DNA of 64,000 nt from Paenibacillus sp. JJ-223 (lineage in GTDB: Bacteria; Bacillota; Bacilli; Paenibacillales; Paenibacillaceae), in assembly GCF_927798175.1 (NCBI RefSeq), contig NZ_CAKMMP010000001.1, positions 434,001 through 498,000 on the forward strand, given 5' to 3'. A program made the translations under genes and the position numbers. Shown here one piece after another: positions 28,919 through 37,246 of this stretch (position 1 is the first letter of the stretch; each line of letters begins with the position of its first letter). Below the pieces are notes generated by a model. That model was not told the DNA's origin and did not search any database. It saw only the letters and a program-made list of their open reading frames with translations.

Positions 28919-29836
28919 ATGCAGTTAAGTACGGACGCGTCTTCTCTTGCGGTCTACGAGGCGTTGGCAAGCGAAGCGCGCTTGAATATCATTCGTTTGC
29001 TGCTGCTGAATAAAGAAATGCATATCAATGAACTCGCAAACGAGCTTTATCTCAGCAAAGCCATTGTGAGCACTCATGTCAGCAAGCTGCAAAAGGCCGG
29101 CATTGTGGGAAGCCGGATGAAGCGAAAGAACGGGGGAACCTATAAATATTGCTATGTCACGCAAGAGTACATGCTGATCAAACTGTCTCCCGAGCAGGTG
29201 GATGCTTCTTACCACGAGGTGTCGATTCCCGTTGGACAATACACGGATTACGAAGCGTGGCCGACATGCGGCATTGCCACGACGACCCGGATGATCGGAC
29301 AGTACGACACGCCGGCCTGCTTCATGGACCCGGATCGGGTTCATGCGGGCATATTATGGATGGCGCGAGGATTCGTCGAGTATAAAATCCCGAATTATTT
29401 ACATAAGGATGAGATACTCCGAGAAATTGAAATTTCGCTGGAACTCGGTTCAGAGGCTCCTCAAACCAATGAAAACTGGCCTTCGGACATCCGTTTTTCG
29501 CTGAACGGGCAACATTTAGGAACCTGGACAAGCCCGGGAGATTTCGGGGACCGCAAGGGTAGGCTTACACCGCAATGGTGGCATTCCGACGTGAACCAAT
29601 ACGGCCTATTGAAGGTTCTACGCATCAATGACCAAGGTGCTTTCATCGACGGACAGCGCATCTCGGATGTCGGAATTCACGATTTGCAGCTAGAGGCCAC
29701 GAACTGGGCCTTTCGGATCCATCCCGAAGAAGCGGTGCGGGGAAGAGGGGGGTTAACGCTGTTCGGAAAGGGCTTCGGCAATTACGATCAGGATATCGTG
29801 ATCCGATATTATTACGATTTGCCGACCGATACCTAA
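28919..29836 (+). CDS. ArsR-type HTH regulator with large C-terminal domain
   Basis: This 305-residue protein has an N-terminal ArsR winged helix (residues about 8-85: ASEARLNIIRLLLL, then YLSKAIVSTHVSKLQKAGIV). Instead of ending near 100 residues, it carries a further 200-residue region rich in beta-strand and aromatic residues (FSLNGQHLGTWTSPGDFGD, then RLTPQWWHSDVNQYG). I do not recognise this domain by name; its look is that of a beta-sandwich sugar-binding fold. It is divergent from abfA and matching operators lie at both starts, so it probably senses a pentose-derived ligand and controls arabinan use. Confidence 0.75.
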   Translation: MQLSTDASSLAVYEALASEARLNIIRLLLLNKEMHINELANELYLSKAIVSTHVSKLQKAGIVGSRMKRKNGGTYKYCYVTQEYMLIKLSPEQVDASYHEVSIPVGQYTDYEAWPTCGIATTTRMIGQYDTPACFMDPDRVHAGILWMARGFVEYKIPNYLHKDEILREIEISLELGSEAPQTNENWPSDIRFSLNGQHLGTWTSPGDFGDRKGRLTPQWWHSDVNQYGLLKVLRINDQGAFIDGQRISDVGIHDLQLEATNWAFRIHPEEAVRGRGGLTLFGKGFGNYDQDIVIRYYYDLPTDT

Positions 29837-29936
29837 GAAGAATGCTCCATCATGTTGCAAACGTATTTGGCTTGAGTTCTGTTCGACAAGTAAATTTGAA
29901 TAGTAGACATTAATTTGAGCTTTTGGAGGAATCAAG

Positions 29937-30557
29937 ATGAATCTCTTTCATATTCAAACGGCGGTGCACGACATTGACCGCCGATCGTCGTTTCTTGCCG
30001 ACAACTTCATCGGGATTGCATGGCCGGGAACAGGAGATTTGGAAATGCATCCACCGGCAGCATGGAAGGAACGGCTTGTTTCAAGCTATAAGCTGGAAGG
30101 GGGCGAGCTTGCGGCTTCCATGGAGACGCTGCATACATTTGCAGAAGTCATGCAAGACGGGGACCGTGTTTTGATTCACGATGGCCATTGGATCTATATT
30201 GGAGACGTGGGTGATTACTATTACGATGATTCTTGCGGAATCGGAGAAGATTTGATTTGCCATCGAAGAGGAGTGACCTGGCTGGGCAGAGTTCCCCTAG
30301 AAGAGGCAAACGATAAAGTTCGGGAGCTTTGCCACAGTTCCTCAACCCTTGCAAAATTCGGACACCCGGTATCCCAGGCCCAATTGGAGCATATGACGAT
30401 CGATGCCATCGAAAAATCGAACGATGCACCTTCGGTCCATGTGGATGGAGCAACGGTACAATCTGCGCTCGATATTTTGAAGGCTGCGCTGCACAGCGAC
30501 AAGGAGGACTTGCGCGTCCGTGCAGCAGCGGCCATTTTGCAATATACGAAAGCGTGA
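29937..30557 (+). CDS. PUA/EVE-like domain protein, restriction-associated type
   Basis: This 206-residue protein has the pattern of the small PUA-like domain often fused to Mrr-type restriction endonucleases: FAEVMQDGDRVLIHDGHWIY, then IGDVGDYYYDD, HRRGVTWLGRVPLEEAN, and LCHSSSTLAKF. Such domains are thought to read modified DNA bases. No endonuclease domain follows; the remaining 60 residues are helical and unrecognised. The gene sits alone between unrelated units. The assignment is by remembered pattern and is tentative. Confidence 0.45.
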   Translation: MNLFHIQTAVHDIDRRSSFLADNFIGIAWPGTGDLEMHPPAAWKERLVSSYKLEGGELAASMETLHTFAEVMQDGDRVLIHDGHWIYIGDVGDYYYDDSCGIGEDLICHRRGVTWLGRVPLEEANDKVRELCHSSSTLAKFGHPVSQAQLEHMTIDAIEKSNDAPSVHVDGATVQSALDILKAALHSDKEDLRVRAAAAILQYTKA

Positions 30558-30634
30558 CGGACGAGATGCTGTGCCAATTCATTCTTGAAGCAGACCAGCG
30601 GATTCCCCGCTGTTCTGGCTTTTCGGTAATCGAT

Positions 30635-30811
30635 TCAGCTGGTCAATCTAGAAAAGCCGTTAATGATTAAATATATGCCTGCTACGCGCAGCGGAATGCG
30701 CGGACCTGTCCCGTCTTTCCGAAAAAGAATGTTGGCCAGAGGGCCGATATATACGTTGACAAGTATTCCTGAAATGATCTCGATCATGCCGAGCAAACCC
30801 ATTAGATTCAT
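30635..30811 (-). CDS. Small membrane protein, 58 residues
   Basis: An ATG at 30811 follows AAAAGGAG and encodes a hydrophobic protein starting MNLMGLLGMIEIISGILVN, with two membrane segments and a central polar loop. It follows the ABC permease gene (stop at 30841) in the same direction at a 29-base gap, so it is likely the last gene of the exporter operon. I do not recognise the family. A regulatory or structural role with the transporter is only a guess. Confidence 0.6.
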   Translation of the reverse strand: MNLMGLLGMIEIISGILVNVYIGPLANILFRKDGTGPRIPLRVAGIYLIINGFSRLTS

Positions 30812-30840
30812 GAACGAACAAACTCCTTTTACCTGAACGT

Positions 30841-31938
30841 TTAACCGTTCCGTTTTTGTTTGTGCAGTGTATAATTCATCAGCAGGAACGATAGCGCTAT
30901 AGTCACAATTCCAATCCCGCTCAATCTGCCAACCACTTCGAGGGTTGATGTAAGGGAATAGCTCCCCATGCTTAGGTCCTTCAACGCCCTCATGGCCCAT
31001 GTACCGGGTACGCACTCGGAAATCAGCCTGAACCATTTGGGGAAGCTGTCCTCAATCGGGAAGAATGACCCTCCCAAAATCCCGGCTAAAGCCATAATGA
31101 CAGACCCGGTTACGGTAAAACTTTGGTGGGAATGGATCCAGGGCACAAGCAGCATCACCAGCCCTGTAATAGCCAGCAGGTAAGAGGCCCAAATCGCCAT
31201 GTCAAATCCGAAATGATCCCATACCGTCGTGTCCAGAAACCATGTGCTGGCGATCAATACAAGGAAGGTAATCGAAATGCCAACCAGGTAAGCCGAAATG
31301 ACCTTGGACAGAAGGTATTTGGCAAAGCGTACCGGCACCATGAGCAGCCTGCGCTGAAGGCCGTTCTCGCGTTCATCCATCAAGGTGCGGAATCCCTGGA
31401 TCACCGCAAACCACAGGAACATCAGCAGGAATCCGTCAAGCCTTGAACGAACCGATCCCTCCGACGAATTTATCGCTTTTTTGTAAGAGAGAAGGCGTTG
31501 ATCCGGTTCCGCCTGATGGAGCAGGAACGCTTCAAGTTTTGCACCGATAAGTTGTCCGACGTTTTGATGAGCACTGCTTTTAGGCAGCACCAATTTAATG
31601 TGTGAAGGAACAGTTCCTTCTCCAGCGCCTGATTCAAACCCCTGCTCAATGACGATGCCCGCAGCCGTATCTTGTTCCATGATTTTCTCATGCATAATGT
31701 TTTCCGGCAGGATCAAGACATTAAAGCTGCCGTCCTCCTTAAGCATTGAGGTCAACTGGTGAGAGTAGCCGCTCTGGTCTTGGTCGGCGATATAGAGCGT
31801 AATCGGATATTCATCCCGGGCAAACGCAAATAAATACGTGAGCAGGAGAGGGGCGGCGAAAAGAGCCAACAGGGCGATCCGATTCGCAAGCATCAACTTC
31901 ATTTGTTTTGTTACCATAAGCCATAACTGCATATTCAT
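30841..31938 (-). CDS. ABC-2 type transporter permease
   Basis: This 365-residue permease has one N-terminal membrane segment, an extracellular domain of about 150 residues, and five or six C-terminal segments, the ABC-2/YhgE-like layout. The late motif GILGGSFFPIEDSFPKWFRL is typical. The start ATG at 31938 overlaps the upstream permease stop by four bases. It forms an export complex with the second permease and the ATPase. The substrate is unknown; the divergent two-component system probably controls the operon. Confidence 0.87.
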   Translation of the reverse strand: MNMQLWLMVTKQMKLMLANRIALLALFAAPLLLTYLFAFARDEYPITLYIADQDQSGYSHQLTSMLKEDGSFNVLILPENIMHEKIMEQDTAAGIVIEQGFESGAGEGTVPSHIKLVLPKSSAHQNVGQLIGAKLEAFLLHQAEPDQRLLSYKKAINSSEGSVRSRLDGFLLMFLWFAVIQGFRTLMDERENGLQRRLLMVPVRFAKYLLSKVISAYLVGISITFLVLIASTWFLDTTVWDHFGFDMAIWASYLLAITGLVMLLVPWIHSHQSFTVTGSVIMALAGILGGSFFPIEDSFPKWFRLISECVPGTWAMRALKDLSMGSYSLTSTLEVVGRLSGIGIVTIALSFLLMNYTLHKQKRNG

Positions 31939-32759
31939 TTCACCTTCCTGCCCGCGGAGAGCAAGACCATCAATAACAACAGGCCTGCCATTCCCGCCAG
32001 TATGAGCATATCCCAGAAAAGTGCCGACCAATTCTTCCCTTGCATTACGTGTAAGAAGGCATCGATGGCTCGCCCATTGGGTGTCCATTCCTGGATTTTT
32101 TTTAATATGTACGGGAAGCTGTCTTTATTGAAAAAGCTGCCTCCCAAAAAACCAAGCCCGTACAGTACGGGGGCGGAAAAACTGGAAATGGAAGCATGAT
32201 CTTTGGCCCAGAAACCACAGCTTAAGACCACCGAACCAATGCAAAGCCCGTAAAGGGCCGTAATACAGAGCACCGCCGGAACATGGCCCCAGGTTACCTG
32301 AAAAAACAGACGACTGCTGAACATGATTACTACCATCTGAACAACAATGGCAAGAGTAATGCCAAGAAGCTTTCCCGCGACATAATGAATCATGGGCAAA
32401 GGCGAGGATTGAATGCGGCCCAGTGTGTGATTCAGTTTGTCCCGTACCAGACTGTGTGCGAGCTCGAAAGCCGTGAGAAAGGAAAACAGTACCGTCATGG
32501 CTACGGCCTCATATTGCATCGGGTCAACCGTTTGGTTTGTGGCGGATACCCATTCGACAGGAAAAACGATGTTTGAATCCGTGCCTACCCGTCCGGTGGA
32601 AGCTTCTTGATGAGAATGGGAAGGGAGCGAGGATTTGCCGAACAGAGTGCCCAAAATAAAAATCATGGCAATGGGCAGCAAAACAAGCTTGAAATAAAAC
32701 ACTTTCGATTTAGATAAAAGCCTGATATCCAGCAATAGAATGCGAATCCATGGATGCAC
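31935..32759 (-). CDS. ABC-2 type transporter permease
   Basis: This 274-residue permease has six predicted membrane segments and a shorter loop than its partner. The segment LGFLGGSFFNKDSFPYILKK resembles the equivalent part of the second permease, so the two are probably paralogues. An AAGGGGGG ribosome site precedes the ATG, 12 bases after the ATPase stop. It acts with the neighbouring ATPase. Confidence 0.87.
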   Translation of the reverse strand: MHPWIRILLLDIRLLSKSKVFYFKLVLLPIAMIFILGTLFGKSSLPSHSHQEASTGRVGTDSNIVFPVEWVSATNQTVDPMQYEAVAMTVLFSFLTAFELAHSLVRDKLNHTLGRIQSSPLPMIHYVAGKLLGITLAIVVQMVVIMFSSRLFFQVTWGHVPAVLCITALYGLCIGSVVLSCGFWAKDHASISSFSAPVLYGLGFLGGSFFNKDSFPYILKKIQEWTPNGRAIDAFLHVMQGKNWSALFWDMLILAGMAGLLLLMVLLSAGRKVK

Positions 32760-32771
32760 AAAAATCCCCCC

Positions 32772-33704
32772 TTAATCCCTTAAAGATTTTCCCGTCATCT
32801 GCAAAAACACATGCTCCAGGTTAACTTCCTCATATTGAAAAGAGGACATCTGTACGCCCAATGTTCTCAATGCATCCAAAATGTCTATAACGCTTCCGAT
32901 CGCCGTATTAATGGAAAGAATCAATCGGCTGCTTTCCAGTTCCATCTTTTGAATTCCCCCGATCCGGCTGACTGCCTCCCAATCTTCAAACCCGTTCGGC
33001 TGATAGGTGATTGTCAGGATATCCAGAGCCTCTGACTGTTGTTTAAGTTCCTGCTTCGTTCCACAAGCGATAAGCCTGCCGTGATCCATGATAGCTACAC
33101 GGTCGCATAGATATTCAACTTCTTCCATGTAATGACTGGTATATATAATCGTTGTTCCCTGATCCCGGCTTAATTGTTTGACCATCTCCAAGATATGGTT
33201 GCGGGACTGTGGATCAATGCCGACGGTCGGTTCGTCCAAAATCAGCAATTGGGGTCTGTGCATCAGTGCAATGCCTATATTGATCCGGCGCTTCATCCCT
33301 CCGGAAAATTCTCCGACGCTTTGATTTCTTTTATCATGCAGTCCCATGAGCTCAAGAACTTCTTGGGCGCGGTCTCTGAGTGTCTGTCCCCTCATTCCAT
33401 GCAGGGAGCCAAAAAACTCCAGATTGTCCTGGGCGCTCAACGCTTCGTACAAGGCGAGGTCCTGAGGGACGACGCCCATGATCTTTTTGACCTCGGCTAA
33501 ACGTCCTTTGACGGTTTGTTGATTTACTCTTATGTCACCGCGATCCGGTTCCGAAATCGTCGAAATCATCGAAACGGTTGTGGATTTTCCCGCGCCATTG
33601 GGGCCAAGAAGTCCCATAATTTCGCCATGGTGGACATGTAGGCTTAAATTTTGAACGACTTTTCGGTTGCCGTATGCTTTAGTTACTTGAATTAGTTCTA
33701 ACAA
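32772..33704 (-). CDS. ABC transporter ATP-binding protein
   Basis: This 310-residue ATPase has Walker A GLLGPNGAGKSTT, the signature GEFSGGMKRRI, Walker [13 protein letters not shown], and a roughly 90-residue C-terminal extension as in the NatA/DrrA-type exporters. It powers the two permeases encoded downstream. The TTG start at 33704 follows GGAGGG. It is divergent from a NarL-type sensor/regulator pair, an arrangement common for drug- or envelope-stress-responsive exporters. Confidence 0.92.
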   Translation of the reverse strand: MLELIQVTKAYGNRKVVQNLSLHVHHGEIMGLLGPNGAGKSTTVSMISTISEPDRGDIRVNQQTVKGRLAEVKKIMGVVPQDLALYEALSAQDNLEFFGSLHGMRGQTLRDRAQEVLELMGLHDKRNQSVGEFSGGMKRRINIGIALMHRPQLLILDEPTVGIDPQSRNHILEMVKQLSRDQGTTIIYTSHYMEEVEYLCDRVAIMDHGRLIACGTKQELKQQSEALDILTITYQPNGFEDWEAVSRIGGIQKMELESSRLILSINTAIGSVIDILDALRTLGVQMSSFQYEEVNLEHVFLQMTGKSLRD

Positions 33705-33898
33705 TATTTTTCCCTCCAGAAGGTTGACTTGGCATTGCTGCTATACCAGTGTATTAGCTCGTTGCGGGGGCAACAATTCACGAAAGTAACCATTCGAAGG
33801 GGTGTCTTGTTAACATGACTTTCGTTATCTACTCTGCGAGATTCAACCGTGGTATGATGGAAGAACTGTCTATTTACCACGTGGAGTGAGGAGATTTG

Positions 33899-35101
33899 AT
33901 GTTGGAGTTGTTTGCCTCCGTTAATAACCGGATTTATGTACTGCTTACGTTTAAAGTATTGTTGTTTATGTCTTTCGTCCATCAGTTATGGAACCTGGAT
34001 CGACCCATTCCGTTTGCAGTTTGGCCGTTGGTCGGTGCGCTTGCTTTGAATGACTTCATTCGTGGGAGATACGGGTTGTTATCTAATCGTAAACGCAGTG
34101 CGTTCGTTTATTCCATGGCCGCCAGCATGTTCATTTTGGCTGCGCTAAACCTCCTGTTACCCTCGATAGGCATCTCTGCCCTGATTCAGCTTATATTGAT
34201 CGAACTCATTATTTTTGGCGATCGTTTGATCCCCCTTCTCGTAGGTCTGGATGGTATCGCTTACGTTCTTCCAGATCTGGTTTCGTTCCCAGTGGGAGAC
34301 CAATTGTTCAATGATGTCATCAACTTTGCCGGATTTTTGGTTGTGGGTTTGTTGTTCAGAACGATTATTGCGGAGAAGACCAGAACAGAACGTTTATATA
34401 GCGAACTTCAGGATGCGAATCGCAAGCTGCAGCTATATTCAAGCATGGTCCAGGAGCTAACCATCACGAAAGAACGGACAAGAATCGCCCAGGAAATGCA
34501 TGATTCCATCGGCCATTCGCTGGTTGCCTTGGGCATGAATCTGGAGTATGCGTACCAAACGGTTGACCAATCCCCCGAGAGAACGAAAGAGGTGTTGGGC
34601 AAAACGCTGCTGATCTCCAAGGAAGGCATGGCCAGTTTAAGGAAAGCGGTGGATACGCTCAATCCCACAAACAAGATCGACCATTTGAGAGTCGCGCTAA
34701 ACGAACTGTTTTCCAATTTTGATCCAACGACAGGGGTCGGATTCGAGCTTGAACTGGATTCATCCATAGAGGAACAACCTTCCAAGATTAAAGATTGCCT
34801 GCTTAAAACCGTTAGAGAGGCTCTGACCAATGGAATTCGGCATGGGGGAGCAACCCGTTTCCATATTCGGATCGTGAAAAGCAAAGAGGGGATCTACATG
34901 CAAATCCGTAATAACGGCCAGGTCAGCCATTCGCTGGACAAATCCCATGGGTTGCTTGGCATGGAAAAACGGATCACGGCCCTCGGGGGACAAATGATGA
35001 TTCATCTTAATCCCGAATTTGCAATAGAAGTCCGGCTTCCTGTCGTGAGCGGGAAAACCGAATTGAATTCAATGGATAAAGGGGGCATCTGCCTTGATTA
35101 G
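33899..35101 (+). CDS. Sensor histidine kinase, NarL/DesK-type
   Basis: This 400-residue kinase has five or six N-terminal membrane segments (to residue about 155), a coiled coil, a HisKA_3 box with the phospho-acceptor in AQEMHDSIGHSLVAL, and a compact ATPase domain (KTVREALTNGIRHG, then SHGLLGMEKRI). The short outer loops suggest it senses a membrane-level signal. The ATG at 33899 follows GAGGAG. The response-regulator gene overlaps its end by 8 bases. It probably controls the divergent ABC exporter. Confidence 0.92.
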   Translation: MLELFASVNNRIYVLLTFKVLLFMSFVHQLWNLDRPIPFAVWPLVGALALNDFIRGRYGLLSNRKRSAFVYSMAASMFILAALNLLLPSIGISALIQLILIELIIFGDRLIPLLVGLDGIAYVLPDLVSFPVGDQLFNDVINFAGFLVVGLLFRTIIAEKTRTERLYSELQDANRKLQLYSSMVQELTITKERTRIAQEMHDSIGHSLVALGMNLEYAYQTVDQSPERTKEVLGKTLLISKEGMASLRKAVDTLNPTNKIDHLRVALNELFSNFDPTTGVGFELELDSSIEEQPSKIKDCLLKTVREALTNGIRHGGATRFHIRIVKSKEGIYMQIRNNGQVSHSLDKSHGLLGMEKRITALGGQMMIHLNPEFAIEVRLPVVSGKTELNSMDKGGICLD

Positions 35102-35753
35102 AGTTATGATTGTGGATGATCAGGAAATCGTGAGGGAAGGACTCAAAATGATTCTAAGCCTGCATGAGGAAATTGAAGTCGTCGGAGAGGCAGTGAACGG
35201 ACAAGAATTGCTTAACCTTTTGAACAAGCTTCAAGTAGACGTCGTGTTAATGGATATCCGAATGCCCGTGATGGACGGAATTACAGCAGCAAAGCGGGTC
35301 AAGGATCAATACCCCGATATTCGAATCATTATTCTTACCACGTTCAACGAACAGGATTATATAATCAGGGGATTAAGCTACGGGGTCGACGGGTATATCC
35401 TGAAGGATTCGGGTTCTGCGGAAATTATGAATGCCATTAAAGCGGCCAACTCCGGCAGCATCCTGCTTACTTCTCGGGTAACAGAGCAGATGGTGAAAGG
35501 CTTGACGGGTTCCTATGCTCCCCATGAAGGGTTTTCATCGGATACTCATCATGAAAAACTGGACTTGCTGACTCCAAGGGAATTGGAGGTGGCCAGGCAA
35601 ATTTTATCAGGGAAAAGCAACAAAAGCATTGCGCTTGCTCTATACGTCACAGAGGGCACAGTGAAAAATTATGTGTCCCGCATTCTTGAGAAACTAGAAT
35701 GCCGAAACCGAACGGAGCTTGGACTACTACTAAGTCGGTGGGAGCCTTTTTAG
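35094..35753 (+). CDS. NarL/LuxR-type response regulator
   Basis: This 219-residue regulator has an intact receiver domain (MIVDDQEIVREGLKM, VVLMDIRMPVMDGI with the phospho-Asp, and a Lys in YILKDSGS) and a C-terminal LuxR HTH (LTPRELEVARQILSG, then NKSIALALYVTEGTVKNYVS). The TTG at 35094 lies 8 bases after AAAGGGGG inside the kinase gene, so translation is probably coupled. A terminator follows at 35827. Confidence 0.93.
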   Translation: MIRVMIVDDQEIVREGLKMILSLHEEIEVVGEAVNGQELLNLLNKLQVDVVLMDIRMPVMDGITAAKRVKDQYPDIRIIILTTFNEQDYIIRGLSYGVDGYILKDSGSAEIMNAIKAANSGSILLTSRVTEQMVKGLTGSYAPHEGFSSDTHHEKLDLLTPRELEVARQILSGKSNKSIALALYVTEGTVKNYVSRILEKLECRNRTELGLLLSRWEPF

Positions 35754-35826
35754 CGAAAGCAGTGATCATGTTTCATGTATACTATAAGGACAGTTTGCAG
35801 CCTGTGTAAATTACTGGAGAAAAGCG

Positions 35827-35862
35827 AGGAGCAGTTGCCAATTAGCACCAGCTCCTTTTTTT
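35827..35862 (+). terminator. Terminator after the NarL-type system
   Basis: GGAGC pairs with GCTCC, with an inner stem, followed by seven T. The rest of the gap to 36029 shows nothing further. Confidence 0.75.
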
Positions 35863-36029
35863 AACGGTTTTTTGGTTTAACCTGACTGGAAAAACTTGAT
35901 TTGAGCCCATGGTCGACCTCGTAGGGGAAGGAGGGAAAATCAACAAAATGAAGTGTATAAAATGTCGTTATTGATTAAATATTAAAGATGTTTGAACAAT
36001 ATGAAATTGACTTAACATGGTGAAAACAC

Positions 36030-36701
36030 ATGATACTAACGAATCAAAAATGGATTCTAATCATGTTGGCAATGCTTGGAGTGTTTCATTTAACTCCGCC
36101 CGTCTTGCCGATTATACATGAGCAAAGCGATCTTGAGATTGCGATCTATCCTGAACGTCACAAGTTGCTTGTACGAAAGCAGGGGCAAGTCATTAAGACC
36201 TACCCTGTCGCCGTTGGCAATCCGTCAACACCGACTCCAGTTGGAGATTATAGAGTCGAATATAAAGGAACCAACTGGGGGCCCTCGTTTGGCCCGCGTT
36301 GGATCGGATTGAATGTTCCGTGGGGCAATTTTGGAATACACGGTACGAATAAACCCTATTCCATCGGTCAACACCTTAGCCATGGCTGTATCCGGATGCT
36401 TAACCGGGATGTCATCGAACTGTACGAATTAATCCCGATTGGAACCAAAGTAACGATATATGGTCATGTGCTTGGAGAAATCAATCAAAATCCGAGGGAT
36501 TTAGCCGAGGGGGATGTTGGTGGAGACGTGCAGCTTATTCAATCCCGGTTAAAAAGCGCAGGATATTACAATGGGGAATGTGACGGGAAGTTTTGCTTCA
36601 ATACAACCGAATCACTTAAGAAATATCAGAAGGATCATCGCCTTATTCCGAATGGTGTTGTTTCTCAAAAGGTATATGAAGAGTTAGGTTTGGTTGAATA
36701 G
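36030..36701 (+). CDS. L,D-transpeptidase with C-terminal peptidoglycan-binding domain
   Basis: This 223-residue exported protein has an N-terminal membrane or signal segment (WILIMLAMLGVFHLTPPVL), a YkuD domain (residues about 35-145) with the catalytic His104...Ser117-His-Gly-Cys120-x-Arg motif, and a PG_binding_1 domain (about 158-220: GGDVQLIQSRLKSAGYYNG). It should form 3-3 cross-links or anchor proteins in the wall. The common LysM module of Bacillus homologues is replaced here by the C-terminal binding domain. The ribosome site is weak. Confidence 0.9.
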   Translation: MILTNQKWILIMLAMLGVFHLTPPVLPIIHEQSDLEIAIYPERHKLLVRKQGQVIKTYPVAVGNPSTPTPVGDYRVEYKGTNWGPSFGPRWIGLNVPWGNFGIHGTNKPYSIGQHLSHGCIRMLNRDVIELYELIPIGTKVTIYGHVLGEINQNPRDLAEGDVGGDVQLIQSRLKSAGYYNGECDGKFCFNTTESLKKYQKDHRLIPNGVVSQKVYEELGLVE

Positions 36702-37076
36702 ATGTGAATCCAAGGCAAGGGACCGCAGGCCCATATCAAAACACCTCAAGATAAAGCATCTATATCGAAAGATGTAGAGATTAACTGGAGGTGTTTTCAA
36801 TTTCAATATGTCTTGTTCAGGTAACATGTTCTTCCGAATGGCTTTTATCTTTTCATCTGTAAAGACTCCGGATTCCACCAAGTCAAGTATGGAAAGCACA
36901 CCGCCGCGAGATCCCCAGCTTCCATCTTCTATGACTTGAAAACTTACCCACCAATTCGGTGAAGGTTCCTCAACTTCAAGGATGCTGGTCAGGCATTTGT
37001 ATATATTTGAAATCACGATGCTGCGGACCTCGTTTGGCCAGTCTCCATCCATGACGAGAATGTTGACCGTAATCAC
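36684..37076 (-). CDS. Tautomerase-like protein, probably damaged at both ends
   Basis: The 130-codon frame starts at a GTG without a ribosome site and includes EEPSPNWWVSFQVIEDGSWG, then VLSILDLVESGVFTDEK. This resembles tautomerase-superfamily proteins, where a SPNWWV- or ENWG-like segment follows the second helix. Protein-like sequence in the same frame continues upstream (RWVRIFSWAQSEQPDRD) but lacks a start codon. At the 3' end the frame runs through the terminator stem and into the end of the L,D-transpeptidase gene, so its own stop seems lost. I consider it a decaying gene; the family call is tentative. Confidence 0.4.
   Translation of the reverse strand: MITVNILVMDGDWPNEVRSIVISNIYKCLTSILEVEEPSPNWWVSFQVIEDGSWGSRGGVLSILDLVESGVFTDEKIKAIRKNMLPEQDILKLKTPPVNLYIFRYRCFILRCFDMGLRSLALDSHLFNQT
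36738..36797. terminator. Bidirectional terminator
   Basis: AAAACACCTC pairs with GAGGTGTTTT with an inner CATCT/AGATG stem. It stands between the L,D-transpeptidase gene and the converging tautomerase-like frame, which reads through it. Confidence 0.7.
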
Positions 37077-37163
37077 GTCTCGGTCAGGCTGCTCAGATTG
37101 GGCCCAGGAAAAGATCCGAACCCAACGAGAAATATTCGTATGAAATAGATGCTCGAACCTAAA

Positions 37164-37187
37164 GGACGCCGTCAGGCGTTTTTTTTG
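37164..37187 (+). terminator. Orphan plus-strand terminator
   Basis: GACGCC-GTCA-GGCGT followed by eight T. No plus-strand gene is recognisable in the 450 bases before it, so it may end a lost gene or an unseen small RNA. Confidence 0.6.
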
Positions 37188-37246
37188 TAAGGACAGTCTC
37201 TGCTAAAATGTTCTGCGGCACAGGACGATGTTTCAATCCGTCTCGT

